A DNA stretch of 64,000 nucleotides from Allium sativum (GCA_030737875.1 CM060910.1:612697303-612761302), one strand, 5' to 3'; shown: positions 1-10,140, counted from the stretch's first letter. Notes: generated from the letters alone by a model not told the origin. Made by a program: numbers and translations.

Positions 1-368
1 TTTTTAACCGTCAAAATACTGACTGTTATTCTCTCTAAAAATCCATAGGGCCACACAGTGACTCTCAAAATCACGAAACTGGAAATCTAACAACTATTTG
101 ACATTGTGGATCCAACAAAATTAGTTTTGTCGAATTCTGACTTCGTTTGCAAAAGTGGCTATTTTTAAAGCTCTGGATGACCCATTTAAATACCTAAATA
201 TATTTAAATATAATTAAATATAAAATTAATAAATTAATATTATCGTATATATTCGTACACGATATCATACAGCTTCAGATTATCATATCAGACTCATATC
301 CCGATATTCCAGAATTTCAGATTGTCCCAATATTCAATTTATATTGAATATCTATTTATAACGAAAAT
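1..368 (-). mobile_element. A0: family-A LTR, minus strand, left fragment
   Basis: Reading the reverse complement gives the same sequence as the first part of the family-A LTRs, for example the tandem GACGAAACCA modules also seen at 1107-1370 and, inverted, at 51500-51800. The piece continues at 19010-19526 after removal of element A1. The left end of this copy lies outside the window, so whether it is a solo LTR or part of a full element is unknown. No gene is visible. Confidence 0.85.
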
Positions 369-1426
369 TGTAATGACCCGCATTGGCAGAGGTATTATAA
401 TTAATTTATTTAATTATATAAATTGTGATATAGTGAATAAAATGGTGGTTTAATTAAATAATGGTGAATATTTAACTTAAATTAATAAATTAAATAATAA
501 TATTTAATTCTGAAATAATCAAAATTGGCTGAAATGACGATATGGTGTGAACCGGATCATCTGTGATATTTAATTCGGCTTGGAATTGAATTTGAATAAC
601 GAACATATTTAAATAACGTCAGTTTGAATGTATAATTATAATATAATTATAATCGAGCTCGAAATGGCGCTGCAGTTCGTAAATTGGCGATTCGAACTTC
701 AACTGAATGTACATGATTCGTTTTAAACCGGATTTCTGTGAAACAAGAAACGTTAGGAGCTGGTGGAGTATATCTTTCTAGTGGAAGGCAAAAATGGGAT
801 TTCGTCGTGTAGATTTTGATTTGCGTCCAAATCAAATTTCAGAAAAAGTCATTGTGGAATTCCTTTATAATTTATAAAGGAATTAATTATATTTTAAAAA
901 GGAATTTCAATATAAATCGAATAACGGGTTGACCCAGATGAAATATCGAGTTAGAAATCCATATAGGAATATTCTAGAGCTATATGGTATTCCACTGTGA
1001 ATATATACGATAATATTAATTTATTAATATTAAATTTAATTATATTTAAATATATTTAAATATTTAAATGGGTCATTCAGAGCTTTAAAAATAGCCAGTT
1101 TTGCAAACAACCTCAAAATTCGACGAAACCAATTTTGTTGGATTCGTAATGTTAAATTATTGTTAGATGTCAAGTTCCGTGATTTTTAGAGTCACTATGT
1201 GGCCGTACGGATTTTTAAAGTGAGAAGCAGTCGATATTTTAACAGTTAAAAATACGGTGTGTGAGCATACGGAGTCGGAATTCGACGAAACCAGTTTCGT
1301 TGGGACCGTAATGTCGGACTCTAGCTACATGTCCAGTTTGGTGATTTTTGGGTATCGTATGTAGTCACACGGATTTTTAGAAAAGCAAAAAACGAATAAT
1401 AAAATAAAAATATCTCAACCCTTTGC

Positions 1427-1434
1427 TATAAATA
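1427..1434 (+). promoter_or_regulatory. Candidate TATA box of family-A LTR promoter
   Basis: CTATAAATACC is a textbook plant TATA box. It is preserved in all four family-A LTRs of the window: here, at 9459-9466, and on the minus strand at 51435-51442 and 58393-58400. Transcription would start about 30 bp downstream, near 1460. This is inferred from position and conservation. Confidence 0.7.
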
Positions 1435-2716
1435 CCCATCCTAACCTAAACCTAATTTACCTCATCCCACAGTCAATGAAAAACGCGCCGTCACTTTCTT
1501 CCTTAGGAAATAAAAACGGTGAACAAATACACCTCCTAAATTCAAGATAAATTCATATAAATCGCTATAAATTGCAACTCAAGCATCTTGGAGATCCCTG
1601 GGATATCCTTTTCAATTCGATACCCATAGTATATGTTGCGATGACGTTCTGTAGTTGGGAAGAAAACTGTTAGCGAGCTAGGGTTCGTCGAAGCTCTATT
1701 TGGAGTGGCGGTGGTTCATTGCTGAAGCGTGGGAGGAGCAGTTTCGAGCTCGACCTTGAGGTGGGGAGTCGATGGAGATTTTGACGGAGGAGTTGGAGGG
1801 TAGTTACTGTAGGGTGCGGATCTGTTCAGGGAGATTTGAGAGGAAGTATCAGCGGTGATGTCCAACTAAAAACTGGAGCTCGCATTCCAGTTCACAGAAG
1901 AAGGCAGCAGCAAATGGTTTTGTGGGCGAAGCAGTTTTCGAAGTACGGACATTGGAGAATTGGTAGAGCTGAGTCGGTTGTGTAGTGAATGAATGGTGTT
2001 GTAAATGCCAAGGTGAATGGTCTGTAGATTGTAGGAAGTACGGTTTTGTAGTGAAGTGAATTTTGGGGAAGTTTGTGTTTGTTTTGAAATTCCTGGAAAG
2101 GGTTTGGGATGGATCTATTTATTTCTTGGAAGTGTCACCTCTTTCTGTGCATTAGTGATTGTTTGCAGTGCAGATGGTTGTGTGCACGATGAAGGAGATG
2201 GCTGGAAGTTAAGGATCGACTATGGCCATTATAATGGCACGCGAGTCCGGTTATCCGTAGAGTAGAAGATGAAGTGCAGTTGCATGTAATTGAGATGAAG
2301 TGAAAGGGGATTGTTTGTTCGAGTGGATGATATTGGAGAAAACGAAGAACAATATTAGTTGAAGTGTTGAAATGTAAAAGGAAAAATGAAGAAAACAAAT
2401 ATTGGAAGAGAAGGATTGTGAGCTGGGCTTTAAGAATTTGGGATGGGCCAGTTTAAGATGAAATGGTAAAGGCCCATGATAATAATTAAACACTTAAGTT
2501 TAATTTAAGTCTAATAGCTCATTAACTTGTTATTTCCGTTTCTAAATCATATGCAAACGGAATCGAACAATACAGGGTCCATCAGAGTCTTAGGAACGAG
2601 GACAACACTCTGGAATTGGTTGTGAGCGATGTGGAGCTTGTCTGGATTTACGGAAAAATAATATGTCTGATCTGAATCGACAATCGATTATCGTTCTTTA
2701 ACGATAATCGACAAAT

Positions 2717-2923
2717 GTGAGTAAATCTCACTAATTCTGAACAGTTTATAATTTCATGTTGTATTTTTAGAACTGTTAGATATTGGCTGGTTGATTGTGT
2801 GTTGATTGTTTAATTGAACTGCTAGTCAGTTAGTTGAATTTCTATATTGATTCTGTTTAACAGAATATATCATATTGAAATGAAAGTGACGTTATAATAT
2901 ATTGTTTAACATCTATGATGCAG
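2717..2923 (+). promoter_or_regulatory. GTGAG-N5-CTCAC hairpin followed by GATGCAG (intron-like pair)
   Basis: The hairpin at 2717-2731 has stem GTGAG/CTCAC around loop TAAAT, and its 5' arm is a good splice donor (GTGAGT). GATGCAG at 2917-2923 resembles a splice acceptor. The pair recurs in family A (16142; minus strand 50561-50575 and 57519-57533), in A3 (19632 with GATGCAG at 19936) and in family B (41379 with GATGCAG at 41431). Right after the acceptor-like site lies a palindrome at 2936-2957 (10-bp arms, 2-bp loop) that is perfect here but loses 8 bp in the 3' LTR. Confidence 0.45.
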
Positions 2924-3394
2924 GGAAACAGGTTGGAGGAATCCAACTGGATTCCTCAACATTTATTTACTGTTTTCATATATTGTGATATATGATGTGA
3001 TGTATATCTGTTATGGATTATGTGTCTTAGAATGATGTTGATCATTGTTATTCGATATTTTAAATGTCATAAAAGACCCTGGGATGTAAAAAGAATTATT
3101 TCAATGTATATTGAAATAAAGGGATTTTATAAAATCAACAGATTTTATAAAAGGAAATATTTTGAAAGTAAATAAAATGGGAAAATGTTTTTAAAACGAA
3201 TAGAGTTTTATAAAAAGGGAAATCATTTGTAAAGTGAAGAAATGTTACTAAAAGTAAATCTTTATCAATAAATAGTTTAATCGAGTTAAAAGGAGTTAAT
3301 CGATGTTAGTTTAATCGGAAGGAGTTAATGGATGTTAGTTAAATCAGAAGGGGTTAATCGATGTTATTTTAATCGATTAGAGTTAAAGTAAAAT

Positions 3395-3650
3395 GAGTTA
3401 ATCGAATATAGTTTATTCGAATAGAAAGTAAAATGAGTTAATCGAATATAGTTTATTCGAATAGAAAGTAAAATGAGTTAATCGAATATAGTTTATTCGA
3501 ATAGAAAGTAAAATGAGTTAATCGAATATAGTTTATTCGAATAGAAAGTAAAATGAGTTAATCGAATATAGTTTATTCGAATAGAAAGTAAAATGAGTTA
3601 ATCGAATATAGTTTATTCGAAGAAAGTAAAAGGAGTTATCGAATATAGTT
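3395..3650 (+). repeat. 40-bp tandem repeat in A1 5' LTR, six copies
   Basis: The unit starts GAGTTAATCGAATATAGTTT and repeats every 40 bp from 3395, 3435, 3475, 3515, 3555 and 3595, then decays. The 3' LTR has five copies (16812-17010), which accounts for most of the length difference between the two LTRs. Degenerate versions of the same motif continue to about 3790. Confidence 0.95.
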
Positions 3651-5115
3651 AATCGAAAGGAGTTAAGTGAAATGAGTAAATCAATAGCGTTAGTCGAATA
3701 GAGTTAATCCAATAGTGTTAGTCCAATAGAGTTAATTGATAAGGGTTAATCGAATAGAGTTAAGTGAAAAGAGTCAATCGAATATAGCTATTTGAAGGAG
3801 GGTTAAGTAAGGAAGTTAGTAAAAGGAATATAAAGTGAACTTTGCCTCTTTCAAAGTTAGAAATGTTGTTCAGTTAAGGTCTGAGAGGTAGTTCTACCCC
3901 AACTTGATTGGCTTCGTTTTTAACTAAGGAATAATTAAGGTTCAGCAGTAAAGGAAATGGTTTGAGTTGGCATAGCGATGTTTGTTTAAACATCTTTCTA
4001 AGTCCAATGAAGAAGCTTTGGAAATGTTTTCCAAATAAGAAACCAGAAATGTTTTCCAATAAAGAAAACAAGAAATGGAAATGTTTTCCATTGTTAATAA
4101 CGTATATTTTCCAATTATAGAAAATAAAAAATATTGAATATAGGAAAACAGGAGATAAGTAAATTAATCAAATAAAGAGATAAATGTTGAATGATGTTTG
4201 ATCGACATAAATTTCCATTTGGAAATAATATCATTGTTTGCACACCTGTTTTTCTTCAATAGTTAAATCATAGCCTATCGAAGTTTTGACCATTTTAACG
4301 TTGTTAATATGGAGAGACCGGTTGGATTATTATCCAAAGAACCACTCTGTATTGGCAGAAGCGTTGCGAATCATATATGCCAAAGGAAATTGAAGACGGA
4401 GTTATGCAAGGGCTATCCTGTTTACAGAACAGTGCCTTCGGTTCATCCTGTTCCTGGATGACTTGTATGGACGGATGTCTGACAGAATATTTCCAGACGA
4501 TCACATATATTGATTTCTCCAACCGTACCAAGAGTGGAAGCGGAGAAGGAAACTTCTTTAGCTAAAACATAATGTATTGTTGAGGACGTCAATCGGTGAT
4601 TGGATGGATTTGATGATGTGGCATTAAAAGTGAATCTGGTGTGATGATAAAGCGTAGCTTCTAGCCTCACATCCGGTAAATGACAGAAATCGGGCAGGCA
4701 GCATGGCTGAGTCGGTCGCACCGAAGTATGGTGTATAATCACCTGATCTAGAGTTTCATTTACTTCTAAAAATCTATTGTTGATGCTGTCCCATTCGGGA
4801 AACGGTTGTTGATCCCAACCGTTGGTGATATACATTCGATACACTCAAGCGAAATGAGTGGTCGGTCATGTGTGGCCGGGTTGCAAGATGTTCTTGTTGA
4901 ACCCAGTGTATTCCTCTCTAGAGGTACACTAGCGTAAGGTGGTTCCATACCTTGTCATAGTTGGAAATCCATTACCCAATACGTGCTCGCGGTTTTGATT
5001 GTGTACTATATATGTAGAACGTGAGATGAAAGCGTTTCTGCTAGATGATTATTATATTGTGTTGATAGACATTGTTATAATATCAATAGGTTTTTGATAT
5101 AAAGATAATTTGGAT

Positions 5116-5302
5116 TCTCATAAGGGAAAAACCCGTTCCGTTATATGGCGTGGTCTTATGAGATATCGTTTACTTGTTTAAACTGTTTTAAACTGTTTTA
5201 CTCATACCAGTCCCATGACTGACCCGGAGTTTATTTTGTTGTTTCCCTAAACTCTTGGGTACCTAAATTTGTACGGGCAGTCAAGTAGTCGGGATTTTAC
5301 AG
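5116..5302 (+). ncRNA. Conserved U5 hairpin block (H1, H2, H3) of family A
   Basis: Three hairpins lie in order. H1 pairs TCTCATAAG (5116-5124) with CTTATGAGA (5155-5163). H2 pairs GAGTTTA (5227-5233) with TAAACTC (5248-5254), extended outward by ACCC/GGGT. H3 starts in the shared GGGT and pairs with GGGCA (5275-5279). The block ends in TTTTACAG (5295-5302), a splice-acceptor-like sequence. Equivalent blocks occur in families B and C with different but still complementary stems, which argues for an RNA structure. It is a cis element inside the LTR, not a separate gene; the function is unknown. Confidence 0.6.
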
Positions 5303-5635
5303 ATACACTTGAAGAGATGGAGCAGGAGGCTTCAGGATTATATAGCTATAGTTATTTCCGCTGTGTTGTAAGTGTTGTACTTTGATAATGATATGTATAT
5401 TCATGTACAGATTTGTATTTCAAAGTTATGTTATGAAATATATTTATTCATTCCGTTGTGAGATTCGTGTTACTCTGATGTTGTGTTCTTCTTCTTCTTC
5501 TATTCTAATTTTCTATCTTATCTTTCCTCATTCTCTAATTTCTTTCACTAATGAGTGGTATTTTTCGATGTTTGGTTAGTCATCATTGAGTTTATGGCGA
5601 TAACCAAAGTCGTCAAAATCCCGGGTCATTACAGT

Positions 5636-5650
5636 TGGTATCAGAGCTTA
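5636..5650 (+). other. Primer-binding site, tRNA-iMet type
   Basis: TGGTATCAGAGC directly after the 5' LTR (2-nt spacer GT) is the standard plant initiator-methionine tRNA primer site for minus-strand DNA synthesis. Confidence 0.93.
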
Positions 5651-5694
5651 AGTTAAGTGAATTACCTTGGCTCTGTGGCATGACTCGGTAGAGA

Positions 5695-5713
5695 TAGGGT
5701 TAGTAATACCCTA
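5695..5713 (+). ncRNA. Post-PBS hairpin with TAGTAAT loop
   Basis: Stem TAGGGT (5695-5700) and ACCCTA (5708-5713) enclose the loop TAGTAAT, about 45 nt after the PBS. The same loop on different stems occurs in A2, B1 and B2 at the same position. It is a candidate packaging or dimerisation signal by position; no function is proven. Confidence 0.6.
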
Positions 5714-6854
5714 GACTGAGTTTTAGTATATATATATGTGTGAACGTATTTGTTATTGATATAAAAAATTGTTTTATATTGTGGAGATTTATTGGTTGAG
5801 TTTTTTATGGGTTCTGGTCGATCAGTTTGATCCACTGTATCGGTAGGAGTTAATAAACACTTGAATACGATGGGTCGATACGATATGTTTTGAAAAGAGG
5901 GTAAATTAAAATAAGTTTACCCAAGGTATATACCGATATAGAGAATATATATATCAAAATTATAATATATTGGATATATTGGTTGTTATTATAATCGAGT
6001 AAGATTATAAATTAAACAGTTATGTAAATAACCAATCAGAATTCATATAAGTGAAATACGTGAAATCAGATGAGTTAAATCTGAAATTTAAACCAGAAAT
6101 TGAATTAAAATTCCGAAAAATTGGATAAGTGTTTGTAAATGGATTTGGATTAAAAATAAGGAAAATTTAAGATCTTGGGAGATTTTAAATTGTTTTACAA
6201 GCAGTGTGAATTATATTTTGAAATGAATTTCAAAGTGAAAATGTTTAAAAATGGTTTTATAGTAATGAACTCACTTCGATCGCTGGAAAATAGATTCTGA
6301 TGATGACAACTGCATCATCAGTATTCATTTTCGAGTTGTAAGTGACGAATTACTACCAGAGATACTGTTTTGAATTTGTTTTGGGAAAGACAAGTGTGTT
6401 GAATTTCAAAATAGGGTTTATAATATAGAATTTGAATATAGAATTCAAATGGAATTTAAACTATAGAATTTGAATAAATAGAAATTGAATAGAATTAACT
6501 AAGTCGAAGAGGAATTAGTTAATCGAGTTTTGAATTTGAAGTTGAACTTTGAAAGGTGAATTGGATTTGTAAATGGATATTCGAAATCGAATATAGAACT
6601 TAAATTTGAAATTTGGATTCAAATTAGTTAATAAGAAAGTTAAAATATATTTGAACATGTCATGTTCAAATATAAAAGTGAAATAGAATAAAAAGTTAAT
6701 TAACAAATTAATTAACGAATTGAGTTAAAACGATTAGGCATAGTTAAAATAGATTGGGCAGGTATGAATATACATGAGATAGGTATGGATAAGGTATGAA
6801 GGTATATAAATAGAATGCTCGACGAAAAGGTATGCATTTAATTCATATATGATT

Positions 6855-7000
6855 TTATGCGCCGTATCGGCAAGCCGCTTGGCTTTTTCTTTTTCTTTTG
6901 GATTGGTGAGGGCCATGGGAGGATATTTGAAATATCCCGATGCTCCTGGTACAAAGGAGGTTATGGCGAATTTTTCCGGGAATTTAAGGAGTTAGAATAT
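6855..7000 (+). ncRNA. K block, copy 1: twin GCC/GGC hairpins plus CTCC/GGAG hairpin
   Basis: Two adjacent mini-hairpins (GCCG-TAT-CGGC, then AAGCC-GCT-TGGCTT) are followed by a T-rich run, then CTCC paired with GGAG around TGGTACAAA, then GGTTATGGCGAA. Related blocks occur at 8075-8215, 12820-13060, 33765-33960 (minus), 52680-52840 (minus) and 61500-61727. Both strands carry short open frames here, but the reading frame differs between copies, so I treat it as a structural element. Confidence 0.5.
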
Positions 7001-8074
7001 TTTTAAGATAATTTGATAGTTAGAAATCAACGTATCAATATATATAGAAGTCGATAAGGAAGCGAACTTAGAAATAGAATAGTATAATAAAAAAAGAAGA
7101 CTAGGAATAAAATCTAGTAAGAATATAAAGAGAAAGTGTATATGTGTTTAAAAGTGAAGAAGTAGTTGTATGGTATTGATTATTCGAGTAAGTGGTCTTA
7201 TCTGTTTTGACGTTATAAATGTTATTCAGTCAAGGTCTGAGAGGTAGTTATACCCCAACTTGATTGGTTCCATTATTAACAAATAAATAGTTAGATTTCA
7301 GGCTCGAAGATCAATGTTGGATAAGAGTTAGTTGAATATAGTATTTGGGTTGTCGTAATGATGTTTTACACAACATCCGTTTTAACCCAAATAAGTGTAA
7401 GCTTGGAAATATAATAAAGAATATTTCCTAAGTATAGAAATAAACGAGATCGGAAAAGAGATAAGTAATTGGAATATTATCCAATTATAAATAGCATATA
7501 TTTTCTAAAGTTTAGAAAATAAAGGAAGGCGATATTCGGAAATGTTTTCCAAATAACGTAAAAGGCCAATATGGTTATTGAAAATATTTGGTTAACAAAT
7601 ATTGATAAAGAAATAGAGAAGTGATTTAACTAATGGAATATTAATTAAGGGCTCAGTGACATGTTCCAAAGGAAAATTTGATTTTTGAAAAGAGTAAACT
7701 GTTAAAAACTCTCAGGGAAAGACTGTTTGAATTAAAAACAAATTTAACAGAAATTTATGAAAGCAAAATTGAATTAAAAGTAAAGCCAGTAAAGTGGTGA
7801 CTGAGATTGAATTAGAATGATATCAAGACAAATTGGATTGTGAGATTCAAATTTGAAGAGTAATGTGGTAATCAAGTTAAGAGTTGGGAATCGAGAAGAA
7901 ACTCGAGTTGAAATGATTTTTGGCTCGGATATAAGCGAATGGGTGTGTTGTGGATAAAAGCAGATTGGAATTTGATTAGGATGACCTTTGTATCTGCTGA
8001 ATTGATAACAGGTGGAGAGGATATAACGATATGCCGACAAAAGATACAAGTTTATATTTCTATTGGATATGAGA

Positions 8075-8215
8075 TTTCGATGAGCCAAATTGGCAAGCTG
8101 CTTGGCTGTTTGATTTTCTTTTGGGTCGGAGATGGCCCAGAGAGGCGAGTTGGAGTTTGACTGATTGACCATTACAAAGGTGGTGCTGACGAAATTTTTT
8201 GAGAAGTTAAGAAGT
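8075..8215 (+). ncRNA. K block, copy 2, degenerate
   Basis: Starts GAGCCAAATTGGCAAGC, continues through TTGATTTTCTTTTGGG, and the GGAGG portion has decayed to GGTGG. It lies about 190 bp upstream of the PPT, the position of the K block in A2 as well. Confidence 0.45.
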
Positions 8216-8386
8216 TAGAAAATTTTCAGGATCTTTGGAAATTTTCGTTAATAAGAATTAATGAATAATTTAATTAAAATTAAACTGGTTCAGTTGAAAC
8301 TGAAGTTAAGAAGTGAACAAATATGTTCTAACAAGTCGATAGGGTCGTCCTCTACCTTTTAGCAATTTCGAGGACGAAATTATGTT

Positions 8387-8399
8387 AAGTGGGGAAGAT
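8387..8399 (+). other. A1 polypurine tract
   Basis: AAGTGGGGAAGAT immediately precedes the 3' LTR. Forty bases upstream is AATTTCGAGGACGAAATT, a sequence characteristic of the region after pol in plant chromoviruses. A2 shows the same arrangement inverted at 52512-52560. Confidence 0.88.
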
Positions 8400-10140
8400 T
8401 TTAATGACCCGCATTGGCAGAGGTATTATAATTAATTTATTTAATTATATTAATAGTGATATAGTGAATAAAATGGTGGTTTAATTAAATAATGGTGAAA
8501 ATTTAATTTAAATTAATAAATTAAATAATAATATTAAATTCTGAAATAATCAAAATTGGCTGAAATGACGATATGGTGTGAACCGGATCATCTGTGATAT
8601 TTAATTCAGCTTGGAATTGAATTTGAATAACGAAAATATTTAAATAACGTCAGTTTGAACGTATAATTATAATATAATTATAATCGAGCTCGAAATGGCG
8701 CTGCAGTTCGTAAATTGGCGATTCGAACTTCAACTGAATGTACATGATTCGTTTTAAACCGGATTTCTGTGAAACAAGAAACGTTAGGAGTTGGTGGACT
8801 ATATCTTTCTAGTGGAAGGGAAAAATCGGGATTTCGTCATGTAGATTTTGATTTACGTCCAAATCAAATTTCAGAAAAAGTCGCTATGTAATTCCTTTAT
8901 AATTTATAAAGGAATTAATTATATTTTAAAAAGGAATTTCAATATAAATCGAATAACGGGTTGACCCAGATGAAATATCGAGTTAGAAATCCATATAGGA
9001 ATATTCTAGAGCTATATGGTATTCCATTGTGAATATATACGATAATATTAATTTATTAATATTAAATTTAATTATGTTTAAATATATTTATATATTTAAA
9101 TGGGTCATTCAGAGCTTTAAAAATAGCCAGTTTTGCAAACGACCTCAGAATTCGACGAAACCAATTTTGTTGGATTCGTAATGTCAAATTATTGTTAGAT
9201 GTCAAGTTCCGTGATTTTTAGAGTCACTGTGGGGCCGTACGGATTTTTAAAGTGAGAAACAGTCGATATTTTGACAGTTAAAAATACGGTGTGTGAGCAT
9301 ACGGAGTCGGAATTCGACGAAACCAGTTTCATTGGGACCGTAATGTCGGACTCTAGCTACATGTCCAGTTTGGTGATTTTTGGGTATCGTGTGTAGTCAC
9401 ACGGATTTTTAGAAAAGCAAAAACGAATAATAAAATAAAAATATCTCAACCCTTTACTATAAATACCCCTCCCATCCTAACCTAAACCTAATTTACCTCA
9501 TCCCACCGTCAATGAAAAACGCGCCATCACTTTCTTCCTCATGAAATAAAAACGGTGAACAAATCCACCTCCTAAATTTAAGATAAATTCATATAAATCT
9601 CTATAAATTGCAACTCAAGCATCTTGGAGATCCCCGGGATATCCTTTTCAATTCGATACCCATAGTATATGTTGCGATGACGTTCTGTAGTTGGGAAGAA
9701 AACTGTTAGCGAGCTAAGGTTCGTCGAAGCTCTATTTGGAGTGGCGGTGGTTCATTGCTGAAGCGTGGGAGGAGCAGTTTCGAGCTCGACCTTGAGGTGG
9801 GGAGTCGATGGAGATTTTGACGGAGGAGTTGGAGGGTAGTTACTGTAGGGTGCGGATCTGTTCAGGGAGATTTGAGAGGAAGTATCAGTGGTGATGTCCA
9901 ACTAAAAACTGGAGCTCGCATTCCAGTTTACAGAAGAAGGCAGCAGCAAATGGTTTTGTGGGAGAAGCAGTTTTCGAAGTACGGACATTGGAGAATTGGT
10001 AGAGCTGAATCGGTTGTGTAGTGAATGAATGGTGCTGTAAATGCCAAGGTGAATGGTCTGTAGATTGTAGGAAGTACGGTTTTGTAGTGAAGTGAATTTT
10101 GGGGAAGTTTGTGTTTTTTAAAATTCCTGGAAAGGGTTTG
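8400..10140 (+). repeat. A1 3' LTR, part 1
   Basis: Matches 369-2108 of the 5' LTR. The terminal TGTAATG is mutated to TTTAATG (G to T at 8401). It carries the LTR TATA box at 9459-9466. The LTR is broken after GTTTG (10136-10140) by solo LTR C and resumes at 15527. Confidence 0.95.
10136..10140. other. Target-site duplication of solo LTR C (GTTTG)
   Basis: GTTTG here and at 15527-15531 flank the solo LTR; the unoccupied site is seen in the A1 5' LTR around 2107-2111. Confidence 0.93.

Larger units (their letters stand above)
369..5633 (+). repeat. A1 5' LTR (5265 bp)
   Basis: The LTR begins TGTAATGACCCG and ends CGGGTCATTACA, a perfect 12-bp inverted terminal match, and is followed after two bases by a tRNA-iMet PBS. 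It matches 8400-19009 throughout once the nested solo LTR is removed. It has a TATA box at 1427, so U3 would be about 1.1 kb and R plus U5 about 4.2 kb. Notable internal parts are duplicated GACGAAACCA modules (1107-1370), a GTGAG hairpin (2717), a 40-bp tandem array (3395) and a conserved hairpin block (5116-5302). The 69-87-codon open frames at 2056-2493 recur in the 3' LTR only because the LTRs are duplicates. Confidence 0.95.
5634..8399 (+). mobile_element. A1 internal region, non-coding
   Basis: This 2766-bp stretch lies between the LTRs. It holds a PBS (5636), a post-PBS hairpin (5695), an AT-rich degenerate repeat tract (about 6400-6720), two copies of a hairpin-rich block (6855-7000 and 8075-8215), a segment copied from the LTR (7217-7290) and the PPT (8387-8399). 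A short sense frame at 7939-8160 (73 codons, ending near FFWVGDGPERRV) is similar to a 117-codon frame in A2 (minus, 52670-53023). This may be a remnant of coding or simply nucleotide conservation. I recognise no retroviral protein domain. Confidence 0.85.

Noticed and set aside
2056..2493. Small ORFs identical to those at 15560-15918
   Set aside because: They recur because they lie in the two LTRs of A1, not because of protein conservation.
3395..3650. CRISPR-like regular repeat
   Set aside because: The 40-bp units are directly adjacent with no unique spacers, in a plant LTR.
6734..6916. Antisense frames with PKEKEKAKRLA-like peptides (also 12846-13040 and 7774-8172)
   Set aside because: They arise from the antisense of the T-rich run and twin hairpins of the K block; ends and frames differ between copies.
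5634..8399. Possible endogenous pararetrovirus because of the tRNA-Met primer site
   Set aside because: Flanking LTRs, TSDs and PPT show an LTR retrotransposon; no viral reading frame is present.
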